64,000 bases of DNA from Leucogyrophana mollusca (lineage: Eukaryota > Basidiomycota > Agaricomycetes > Boletales). Location: positions 1-64,000 of the forward strand of contig MU266400.1 in the NCBI GenBank assembly GCA_021014945.1, given 5' to 3'. The first letter of the stretch is position 1. Every line of letters starts with the position of its first letter. Positions 45,829 to 55,748 of this stretch are shown piece after piece. The notes beneath the pieces are model-generated. The model was not told where the DNA came from. It ran no database searches and was given only the letters and a program-made list of their open reading frames with translations. The position numbers and the translations under genes are program-made.

Positions 45829-45836
45829 TATATAAA
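45829..45836 (+). promoter_or_regulatory. TATA box of the BLI-3 gene
   Basis: TATATAAA sits 65 bp before the ATG at 45901, followed by a C/A-rich leader without upstream ATGs. Its position and match suggest an inducible TATA-type promoter. Confidence 0.65.
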
Positions 45837-45900
45837 CGCCTCACCCCACTAAATCACTTTCCATACAGTATCAACCCACAACCAAACGACCACCACAGCC

Positions 45901-46745
45901 ATGTCCAGCTCCGAAGAACAAGCCCGTCTTGACCCTTACACCGCTGCAGCGGAGAACACAAATATTACTCTTCAGGAGAAGATCACAGGTGCCTACCGAC
46001 GCGCATATATGCACCTGAAGTCGCTCACCGGTTCTCCCAGACCTCCATTCCGTTATTCGTACTGCGAAAACTGGTATGTTGGTCACCCGTGACTCCAACG
46101 GAAACTTGCACTCCCGTGCAATGAATCCTGCCACCCGTAATTGATTTGTGCAAACGTGTCATACCCCTGAAGCTAATAGTTCTCCATAGCTTATACTGAG
46201 ACGCAACTGAGCCTCATTTTCCTCGCGAACAACGTGACTCACAAGTTCGAGGAGATCGACAACGACGCACACGTCAACGTCAGCTTCTGCGACCCCTCCT
46301 CGACGAACTGGGTTTCTTATTCCGGTAAAGCCAAGGTTTCTCAGGACAAAGACATGATCAGTAAACACTGGTCGCATTTGTGCGTGTCTTCACCACCATA
46401 TGCGGCTTTTCGTGCTAACCTCGCCACATCAATTTGAACAGCATCACCGGGTACATCGGTGACTTGAAAGATGGTGTCCACAAGGGCGACAAGCACGACC
46501 CGCGGGTATCTGTCATCGAGGTCGTCCCCGACGAAATTCGCTATTGGATCACACAGCATACGTCACCCGTCCGCACTGTGCAAGTCGCAGCCAGCGCCGC
46601 TATGGGGAAAGCCACAGCCCCTGGCGAACTGAGGACTATCACCAAAGAAGAGGTCTGTCGGCCGCCTTCTGTTTGCTTGGCCTGAATTCTGATCCTTTCA
46701 CTTGCCATTTAGATTCAACTCACAGAAGGACTTCATACCAAGTGA
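45901..46745 (+). CDS. BLI-3: BLI-3-like flavin-binding split-barrel protein
   Basis: Homologue of the Neurospora blue-light-induced protein BLI-3, a pyridoxamine-5'-phosphate-oxidase-like FMN-binding split barrel related to bacterial general stress protein 26; cytosolic. Exons 45901-45988, 46041-46136, 46190-46379, 46442-46652 and 46713-46745 give 205 residues. The first intron lies inside a longer open frame, but removing it restores the family sequence: QEKITDLHSVIRTAKTGMLV, TRDSNGNLHSRAMNPAT, then SLIFLANNVTHKFEEIDND, AHVNVSFCDPSSTNWVSYSG, DGVHKGDKHDPRVSVIEVVP, RTVQVAASAAMGKATAPGEL and the C-terminal IQLTEGLHTK. This is full family length. The upstream region has a TATA box and CRE sites. 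Confidence 0.93.
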
Positions 46746-47283
46746 TTGTTGTCTTCGTCTCCACCGCCATCATCCATCACTGTAGCATAGTCATGTTTCG
46801 CTAGCCATCCGTACAATCAATCTATGCATCTATCTTTAGTCAACGAATTCAAGATTTAGCTTTTCACCAGAAAGCGCTTTAGCTTTGCCATGCGAGTCGC
46901 TGCGATATGCTAAGGATGGTTAGAGGAAAGATCCTGTGGGAGACCGTGATTGTGAAACACGGCGTGGCCGCGGGACGTGGGTGATGGACTATGACTGAGA
47001 TGGTATGTGCAGACACGCATGGTTCATCCGACCGCAGGATGCGGCTTGGTGTGCGCCCCCGATCAGCGCAGCATAATCGATGCGTACCCCCCTACCTTAC
47101 CAGGGCATATCATAGCCATACGTACCGGCCATGACATCGGGAGAACAATTCAATTGCGTCGCCCATAGCCTCGGAGACAAGACTTTAGCTTCGTTAGTCA
47201 AATGTAGCGCAATAGAATGTCGTAAATAGTGTTATTGACGGGCACCGATAGCGTGATAGCAAACGAGCCATGGCGAAAGAGAC
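46746..47283. other. Convergent 3' spacer of 540 bp
   Basis: Between the ends of BLI-3 (plus) and the Gyp5-like gene (minus). No open frame of note, no repeat and no RNA gene recognised. Confidence 0.5.
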
Positions 47284-49725
47284 TCATGAGTTGCCGCTAC
47301 CTCTTCGGCTCGTCGTAGTAGACGCTGACAGACGATTAGACGACATCGCGTCTTCGTTCTGATGCATGGCTTCCGCGTAACTACCCAGACCAGTCAGCAC
47401 AAGAATCGTCGAAGAGAGCAAAAGGACGCACAGTAGCTTGTAACGGACTAACTCTTCTTCCATCTCTTCGTTTCGGAGCCGAGCCATTACAAGCTGATTC
47501 TGTGTTACACTGAGCTTGTACCTCATCCATGAACTAAAGATAGCCGACTCACGAGGACCTCTACGTGCTCAGCGTTCAGCTGCGCGAGGCTGGAATCGAG
47601 TTTCTTCCTTGAATCCGGAAAGAGGTTAGTGGGGGGAGAGGGGTCAAACAGAGAAGCAGACACGAGCTTACACTTGCGCGGATAAGCTCCTGTTGCTATT
47701 CCGTAGCGTATCTATCTCAATCGCATGGGCATCACGGGCGCGGACAAGGTCTTCGTACTCGTGAGCGTACGCATCTAGCATGAAAGGCGTGATCTTCAGG
47801 GAAATGGCGTCCTGCACGAATTCGTCGACGCGATATTTGGCGTGCCTGTCGTCCTCTCCGTCTGTACCGTCTGGTGACGGTATCTGCATCGCGGGAAGAG
47901 TAAGAAAGGGCAGAGTGTAGAGTGGACGGAGAGTAGGAGACAAGATACTCGCCTTGTATCTTTCGAACACGCGGAGTTTTAGGTGTGTGAGGATATCGTC
48001 AAACTTGAGCGTCAGCAGCACGTCTTCGCTTTTCTGGAGCAGAACGATGCTAAATGCAAAGATGCCTTCAATACCGCTCGCTAGGCAGTTGTCGTATATC
48101 CGGAAGACGATGTCGAGTGGGAATCTGGGTCAGCGGGCTGGTCAGCGCAGGGCTTTGGAGGAGAGGGTATGAATGGACTCGCCGGTAGCTGAAAAGGGTA
48201 AGGAACCACTGCGAGCAGAACATGCTTGACTTGATGCCCTGCCGAAGGAAGTGGACGTGCAACACGGGGAGCATCTCCTCGATTAGACGTTCGAACTATG
48301 GGAGTGCTGAACACCAATTAGATGGGAACAACGCGGAGCGGCGTACCTGGAACTATGAGGGGCTCAGTAAATGGGTAGGTTGATAGAGGACACGTGCTCA
48401 AAAAACATACCAGACGGAGTTGAAGTTTTGGCATCTCTGGGAGGAAGTGGCCTCTCAGGTCGTATGAATACATCAGCCGCACCAGAAGGGAAAACGCCTC
48501 TTCGTCGGGCATCTATGACGCGTCAGCTTATTTTGACTCGTAGGAGTCAAACGACGGCGCACGTTGAGAAGCAAGACTGCCACCACGAATGGTAGCCCTT
48601 GGCAGTATCCCACTTGCGTATCATACCTGTAACAAGGTAAAGCGAAGCGTGGACCGAAGAGCGGTACGTGCTCACAAAGAGTATGCTTTGAGGACGTTGA
48701 ACAAGTTCTCCTGTCCGATTCCTTGTCCGTCAGTAAAGAACTCGTGATGGGGAAAGGTTCTGAGTAATGCTACCGTTTAGCTCACGATAACAGGGGTGGG
48801 ATGTGCCTTACCTGCCAAGATCACGAGTGATGGCCTTCTCGTGTGGGCTGCTTTCTTTCAGCAAATTCAGGTACGTGGTCTCTAGTTCGGTATCCTTCGA
48901 AGCTGCCCTAACTCAAGGTGACCTGTAAGTCGACGGAACGGATATGAACTGCAAAGAGATATATGTACATTAGCTGCCACATCATCCCCCGCAATGTATC
49001 AGGAATCCCTTTCTCTATTGCTTTCGCCAGCTTCTCGGGGTTTTCAGCCGCAAACTTCTGATAATCTGCACACAACGCTGAATTTAACACATTTTCTGCA
49101 CGGAAGATATCATACCTGATATAACCGCTCCCCAAAAGTCTTCGACAAGCACGATCAGATGGCAACCATTACCTGCTGGCGAGAAGCAAAACATACCCCA
49201 GTCTATGGCACCCTGAGCCGCTTGTTCTGCTTCTTCTCTCCGCTCCTTGTGTAGACGTACAAATTCCTCGTGTAGTTTCTGTTGTCCATCGGTGTTACTT
49301 CGTAGGGCATCGATGTCGTTTTCATCGTGTGCTTTCGGTATCGCTAAACGTGCCATCAAGAACGGAAGACTCGATGTAGCCGAGCCAATTGTAGCGGAAG
49401 ACGCAGACTTCTTGTGTGCAATGTGCCTCAGAGGCGATAGCGCCTTCGGCGGCGCCTGGGAGATGGTTGTCCTGCGAGCATCTGGCAGGTCATCGGGTGT
49501 AGGTGCGACGCTACTGCGAGCCGATAGCGGTACCGTCGAAAAGCGAGCGTCATCTTCGAGAGGGACGTCTCCAAAGTCCGATTCTGCGACAGAATCTCGC
49601 GATGGTGAAAGCGGGGTGAAAGCTGGGCCTTTGGGCGATAGCAGCGAATCGAGTGAAGACGTCGGGTCTCCTTCCTGAGCCGTGGCAGCGATGAACGCGG
49701 CTCGCTCTGTGTCGTCCTCTGGCAT
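47284..49725 (-). CDS. GYP5: Gyp5/EVI5-type RabGAP (TBC domain with coiled coil)
   Basis: RabGAP of the Gyp5/EVI5 branch, acting in secretory and endocytic traffic. The start at 49725 gives MPEDDTERAAFIAATAQEGD. A disordered region of about 170 residues is followed by the TBC domain: DFWGAVISDYQKFAAENPEK, AIEKGIPDTLRGMMWQLM, then KAITRDLGRTFPHHEFF with the arginine finger (ITRDLGR). Next comes KAYSLYDPQVGYCQGLPFVV with the glutamine finger, MPDEEAFSLLVRLMYSYDLR, MFCSQWFLTLFSYRFPLDIV and GIEGIFAFSIVLLQKSEDVL. A C-terminal coiled coil follows (RNSNRSLSAQVKKLDSSLAQ, LVMARLRNEEMEEELVRYKL), as in EVI5 proteins. It ends in a Ser/Thr-rich tail. Both catalytic fingers are intact. Many short exons; borders approximate. 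Confidence 0.92.
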
Positions 49726-50227
49726 TTCTCAACAAAAAAGCTGCAAAGGAAAGATGTTATTCATGGGTAATTTACGCCGCCCAACAATAATGCAACGTTG
49801 TGAGTACCCTTTTGTAAAGATCTTCACCGCAACCAGCACCCTCATTCTCCACGTGGCTATACTCCAAACCTCAATATGATTCCGCACCGAGTCACTTCCT
49901 CGATCTAAAGCAGGATTTTCTCCAGGTCTGGCAAGGTCTTGATTCGTTGCAGCCCCGAGGTAGACCTTACGATGTGTATCCATTCCATGATCCTCAAGAT
50001 CATCGAGGTCGCCTCAAGCATATATTCGCGCTACCTTACGTACCCGGTGGGAACCCGGGTTCGTTGCACTTAATACACGATTCGATTTATTCTCGTCCGG
50101 ACGGTACTCATGATACCACTGTGATGATGGAGAACCTCCGCATCATGTGGGTATATGTAGCAATCAGAACGAGCGCTTATACTCCACGCGAAGGCCAGGC
50201 TGTTCACCCTCAGTGGATCGCACAAAA
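49726..50227. other. Divergent spacer between Gyp5-like and allantoinase genes
   Basis: A 500-bp region containing the promoters of both flanking genes. No gene is seen. The open frame running into the allantoinase start from 50147 uses an upstream, unsupported start. Confidence 0.5.
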
Positions 50228-51902
50228 ATGACGACAATCCCCGAGGTGCTAGTGATCAGCAGTCGAAATGTCATTCTTCCCGGCTTCGAGCAGCCCCAGG
50301 CTGCAACGATCAGGGTAGATGTACACACAGGTATCATCGTTGATATTCTTCAACAGTATCTACGCGATGAGCCATCAGGGCATCATCATCTCAAGACTCG
50401 ATGGATCAATGCTGGGGACCAGTTTGTTCTTCCAGGACTCGTCGAGTAAGTCCCGGATTTATGTATTCGGGCTCACTCTCTTACTTCGCTTGTCTTTAGC
50501 ACTCATGTTCACCTCCAGGAACCAGGACAAACCGACTGGGAGGGCTTCTGGACAGGGACGAGAGCTGCCATTTCAGGGGGGGTCACCACTTTGGTGGACA
50601 TGCCCTTGGATTGTCTCCCGCCTACGACAACAGTGGCAAATCTCCAGATGAAGAAGGAAGCTGCCGAGGGCCAGTGTTGGTCTGATATAGCTTTCTGGGG
50701 AGGGATTATACCTGGGAATCAAGTGATGATCCCTCTATAATACCCCATGGATACTCCCTAACTTAGTCCTTGCCAGGCAGAACTGAAACCAATGGCAGAC
50801 GGAGGTGTGAAAGGCTTCAAGTGCTTTTTGATCGATACTGGGACCGACGTAACGAATCTCCTCGCGTTGGTGCAAGTCTAGCTCACTAACATGTCGAGTA
50901 GGAGTTTCCTTGGGTATCCGAGAGCGAGCTACGCACACACATGGAGGAGCTCAAGGTAGTCTAACCACGCACTTTGCAGACCCACGACCTCAGCTATTCA
51001 TTCCGCAGGACACCCCCACTGTTCTGCTATTTCACGCCGAGTTGGAAAATCCCTCTTTAACTGGGTGCCACCCCCAGAAATACGGGGACCCGACTGTGTA
51101 CCAGACCTACCTCGACTCCCGTCCGGAGGAAATGGAGGTGGCCGCCATCTCAATGATAGTCCGCCTCCAACAAGAATACCCATCCCTCCATTGCCACATC
51201 GCCCACCTCTCCGCCTCCACCGCGCTCCCTCTCATCCAAACCGCAAAACGCCGCGGCTCAAAGCTAACTGTGGAGACGTGTCCCCACTACCTCTCCCTTT
51301 CCGCAACTCCCAGATTCAATCGACACCCCGAGTTCAAGTGTAGCCCCCCAATCAGGGAAGACCAAAATAGAGAGAAGCTCTGGGACGCGTTGATCGACGG
51401 GACGATTGATTGTGTCGCGTCTGATCACAGTCCCTGCGCGCTCGAGCTGAAGAAACTCGAGGAAGGGGATATCATGGGTGCGATGGGCGGGATTCATGGA
51501 CTCGGCCTCGGCTTGAGTCTCCTGTGGACAGAGGGGAAGAAGAGGGGCGTATCGCTTGCCCAGATTGTCCGTTGGACGAGCGAGAAGACGGCACAACTTG
51601 CGGGGTTGTCTGCTTCGAAGGGTGGGATCAAAGTTGGACTTGATGGAGACCTTGTCATCTGGGACCCCAACGCTGAATTCGAGGTATGTATACCGAAGCA
51701 CGTACCACGACCGCGCGGAAATAACCAACCTGGACTCCCACAGGTGTCAAAGAAAGACCTTCATTTCAAGAACAAGTTATCTCCATACGAGGGCATGGGT
51801 CTACGAGGAGTCGTGCATCAGACGTTCCTTCGAGGTCGCTTGGTCTATGATAGGAAACAAAACGGGTTCGATGGCCTAGAACCAGTAGGAAATCTGCTGT
51901 GA
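50228..51902 (+). CDS. DAL1: Allantoinase, first paralogue
   Basis: Cyclic amidohydrolase opening the hydantoin ring of allantoin to allantoate in purine breakdown. The start at 50228 gives [20 protein letters not shown]. The binuclear metal site is complete: HVH in [20 protein letters not shown], the carboxylated Lys in [13 protein letters not shown], a His in [10 protein letters not shown], a His in CHIAHLSASTALPLI and the Asp in DCVASDHSPC. Other family blocks are KLTVETCPHYLSLS, FKCSPPIREDQNREKLWDAL and [20 protein letters not shown], then [20 protein letters not shown] and the C-terminal GMGLRGVVHQTFLRGRLVYD. Five or more short introns near the 5' end, then a long exon. A second allantoinase gene lies 1.7 kb downstream on the same strand. 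Confidence 0.94.
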
Positions 51903-52130
51903 GTTAACGACTTCTACTAAGTTTCCTCTCGTCTTGTAAATCGTACACCAATCCTACTTTCTACTTACATGGCACACAGCAGTGTGTTCCTTCTTCCACC
52001 TGGCGGCATGCGGAATATACGCGCATGGTCATTGTCATCTTGAATACAAGCCCCCTAAGGGGGAGTGTAGAACCCTTGTGCAAACACCCTCACAAATCAG
52101 CCAGGTGGGACTTTGCAATGACCACTGCTA

Positions 52131-53160
52131 TCAAGTATACTTCTCCCTGCCTCCACTGTTGCCATCCTGACCCCAGCTGATAGCGAAAGGCGCGAAGTGG
52201 TCGATGTGCCAAGAGTCCAGTGCACTGAGCGCGGCTGAGCCCCAGTCAAACGTCTCGTGCTCGGCATGGTCCTCAGGGCCATCCACGAATATCACGAGAC
52301 GCTCATTCTGCGGCGGAATGAATCCCTCGCGCACGCCGTTCCGAATCAGCTCGCGTAGCATGCTATAGTAGGACAAGACGTTGAGCACGACCACGGCTAC
52401 CAGGTGGGTCAAAATGAGCTAGGGTGTGCAGACCGAGGTATGGATATATCGTACGTTTGTTGTGAATGTTAAGTTGATTCCAGGTGACGACTTCCAAGAT
52501 CTGTAGGATATACGGGTTAGGATACAGCCTGGTCATTAGGAGGAAAAGTCCGTCACTTCTTCGAAGGTGCCATAGCCGCCAGGCAGGCCGATAAACCCAC
52601 CAACACGCTCTGCCATCTTTACTTTACGCTCGTGCATCGAGTCGACCACGATCTAGTGTGTTGCTGAGGTGAGCTAGGTCTGCGACTAGATCGCGTGTTC
52701 AGACTCGCCGTTTCCACCTACCCAGCGACATGAGTGACGTCAATCTGCGACAACTAATCACACGCACCTCTCCCCGAATTTCTCCGTCAAGGGCTTGCGC
52801 GACGGCAAGTGCGGCCACGGCTCCCGTGCCCTTACCTCTCTCTCCTCCCGCGGCGAGAATTGCGCGCGGGATAACTCCGGTAACCTTTCCGCCCTCAGAA
52901 CTCATGACCGTCGCGGAAATGATGCCCATGATTCCTCTGCTGCCGCCACCATAGACGAGCGGGCGTTTTGCCGCTGCTAGCGCATGTCCTAGAGCTGAAT
53001 GCAAATGATGTGAGATCATAACTATCAGAGCCAGCGTGGGTTGTGTATTGGGAAACGTACACAGAGCAGCCAGCTGGAAAGCCTTTTTGTTTCCCAGCGA
53101 CGATGCACAATAAACCGCTATCGCGGGGGACTTGGAGCTGAGCGGGATGGCGGATGCCAT
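52131..53160 (-). CDS. LOG-family cytokinin-type nucleoside monophosphate phosphoribohydrolase
   Basis: Member of the LOG family, formerly annotated as lysine decarboxylase-like, which removes ribose 5-phosphate from adenosine or cytokinin monophosphates. The start at 53160 gives [20 protein letters not shown] plus SLGNKKAF. It is followed by the Rossmann-type [20 protein letters not shown] with [10 protein letters not shown], then [30 protein letters not shown] and [14 protein letters not shown]. The catalytic motifs PGGxGTxxE and MHERK are intact. The C-terminus has [20 protein letters not shown] and [17 protein letters not shown]. Three or four introns. It lies between two allantoinase genes: it converges with the first (228 bp) and diverges from the second (433 bp). 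Confidence 0.9.
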
Positions 53161-53593
53161 GGTGGTCGGTCAAGAGCTCAAGAGCGGGCAGACGTGACTC
53201 AGATATGAGTCCAAAGCCGGAATTTATAGATGCCAGATTGCGCCAGATCATGCTATAGATAATTTTATGATGCTTCGACCGTATCATGGGACGTTGCATC
53301 AGTGGGTTGTCGAATGGGCCTCTGCTGCGCGCAGCTTCGGTACTAGGCGATCCTTATAATTATTCGCCTTAAAGCCCGTCTTTAGTTCAACCTGGAGATT
53401 GTCTTGATGAACTCGAGGCTCCTTCGTGACGTCGCGGACGTCGATAGGCGAAATGACCAACTGTGGAAAGAAAGTGTGGAAGTGTTCATTTAAGCGCCCA
53501 CCACAAGAAAATCATCCACATGACATCTTCGACCATAATCTCGGATTGGAAATCATAGGCATCGCTATCTCTTTCAACTTGACAGGAACCGGG
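53161..53593. promoter_or_regulatory. Shared divergent spacer between LOG and second allantoinase genes
   Basis: A 433-bp region between opposing start codons holding both promoters. No TATA box stands out. The right end contains an in-frame run into the allantoinase start with an upstream start that I did not use. Confidence 0.45.
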
Positions 53594-55251
53594 ATGGCCT
53601 TGGGGTCATTGACCGTCGCTAGCAGGAATGTCATCTTGCCCGGGTACGACCAGCCCCAGGCTGCAACAATCACCGTAGATGTGGAAACAGGCAAGATCAT
53701 CGACATCCAACACGAATACCTCCCTGTTAATCCATCAGGGAGAGAAGATACAAAGGTGCGTCGGATCGACGCTGGGGACTACTTTATACTCCCAGGGCTT
53801 GTCGAGTAAGTTCTCCGTTTGAGGGTAGTCGGCGATCTCTTAAAGGGTGGTGTGTAGTGCCCATGTTCATCTGAACGAACCCGGTCGCACAGACTGGGAG
53901 GGTTTTTGGACAGGAACGAGAGCCGCCGTGTCAGGAGGTATCACGACTGTGGTGGATATGCCACTCAATTCTATTCCGCCCACTACTACTGTCGAGAACC
54001 TCAGTCTTAAGCGGCGGACGGCATCAGGTCAATGTTGGACGGATGTGGCGTTTTGGGGAGGCGTTATACCTGGAAACCAAGTGAGCGCTATCGACATACC
54101 AGTTCCGTGGGTCCTCATTGTTGCGTTGACAGCCCGACCTAAAACCTTTGGTCGCTGCCGGAGTCAAGGGTTTCAAGTGCTTCTTGATCGAGAGTGGGGT
54201 CGAGGTAGGGGGCTCTGGCATTGTGTAAATGCATCTCAACAACATCTATATCATTAACAGGAGTTTCCATGTGTATCCGAGGATGATCTACACGGGCACA
54301 TGAAGGAGCTCAAGGTAAAGCAACTCAGACCGAGATGCTTGATCTCAAAAATCTGACAAAGTTAGGACGAGCCGACCGTCCTACTTTTTCACGCCGAGTT
54401 GGAAACCCCATCATCTACCTCAGACCTCTCCCACGACTCGCCTGATCCTACCGTCTACGAGACCTTTCTCAATTCTCGCCCCGAAGACATGGAGGTGAAC
54501 GCCATCAAGTTGATAACACGTCTTCAAGAGGAGTACAAATCTCTCCGGTGTCACATCGTCCACCTCTCCGCCTCCTCTGCGCTACCTATTATTCAGGCTG
54601 CAAGACGTCGTGGCCTGAAGCTAACGGTCGAAACTTGTTTCCACTACCTCTGCCTCTCCTCTAGTAACCTACTCAACTGCCGCCCCGAGTTCAAATGTTG
54701 TCCTCCCATCAGAGATCGTTCGAACAGAGATAGCCTGTGGAAGGCGCTTATCGATGGCGACATCGACTTCGTGGTCTCCGATCATAGTCCATGCGTAACA
54801 GAGTTGAAGAAACTCGATGAAGGCGATATCATGGCAGCTTGGGGCGGGATAAACAGCCTCGGCCTCGGCCTGAGCCTGCTTTGGACAGAAGGCAAAACGA
54901 GAAACGTCGGAATCACCCAGATCATCAGTTGGCTAAGTGAGAAGACTGCGGAGCACGCGGGTTTGTCGGCATCGAAAGGCCAGCTGAAGGTCGGACTTGA
55001 TGGTGATCTTGTCATATGGGATCCCAATGCCGAGTTCAAGGCTAGTTTCAGCGCGCCCTTAGCGGTTTCCGAGAGCTGATCTCTGAGGGCAGGTATCGAA
55101 GGAGCTCCTTCACTTCAAGAATAAACTATCCGCATACGAAGGGATGACTCTAAGAGGTGTCGTGCAAAAGACATTCCTTCGGGGTCAGCTAGTGTACGAC
55201 CAGGCTCGAAATGGTTTCGATGAGCTGGATCCTCTTGGAAAATTACTATAA
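53594..55251 (+). CDS. Allantoinase, second paralogue
   Basis: Close paralogue of the first allantoinase, about 3.4 kb away in the same orientation. The start at 53594 gives [20 protein letters not shown]. The metal-site residues are all conserved: [60 protein letters not shown] and FVVSDHSPC. Sequence differences from the first copy include FHYLCLS instead of PHYLSLS at the substrate-side loop, [16 protein letters not shown], and [20 protein letters not shown] instead of MGGIHGLGLG. The last exon reads [20 protein letters not shown] and ends at 55251. Exon layout mirrors the first copy, including the short 5' introns and an intron before the last exon, so the pair arose by duplication of genomic DNA. 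It looks functional; substrate preference may have shifted. Confidence 0.92.
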
Positions 55252-55748
55252 TGACCACAGTCGCACCCTGTCCTGGATTTCGACGCTTCCTCATGACTTT
55301 GTACAAGCAATGGTCTCGAAGCTGCCCCATTTAATCGATTTTATCGTGTGTAACCTCAGCATCAACGAAGGTTCCTGTTGGTTTCTTTAGATCTGTGTCC
55401 CACTCACACTAATTGGTTTGAAGGCTGTCAGCGTTGACGTGTGACATTGTTCACTGTACTTTTCAGGGGGAAATAATGATCTGTATGCGCCGAACCTGGA
55501 CAGTTGTCCAGAGACATCTGGGCATCATACGCGTACTGCGTGTGCATCAGCCTGAAACGACACTCTTTCGATCTTGAAGCTGGTGTGATGGTATACTAGG
55601 TCATGGGCTTCAAGCTCAAAATCAAGACGAACCTCGAGTGAGGGTCATGGTATTGGTATGTTCTACTGTGAGCTATAGGTCACAAGAAGGGACCCAGCTA
55701 CTATCTATTTTTTCTCCCTTATGCACCTCATGATGCGTAGGGCGCAGA
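55252..55748. other. Convergent 3' spacer
   Basis: Tail-to-tail spacer of 500 bp between the second allantoinase and the S28 peptidase. No gene or repeat recognised. Confidence 0.5.

Larger units (their letters stand above)
45057..45900. other. Divergent spacer between desaturase and BLI-3 genes
   Basis: An 844-bp region between start codons facing away from each other. The right half holds the BLI-3 promoter elements listed separately. Several weak open frames (for example 45425-45652) are not supported as genes. A T-run of 10-12 bases near 45175-45187 could be a nucleosome-depleted promoter tract. Confidence 0.5.

Noticed and set aside
49247..49678. A 143-codon plus-strand open frame
   Set aside because: Antisense to the disordered N-terminal part of the Gyp5-like RabGAP.
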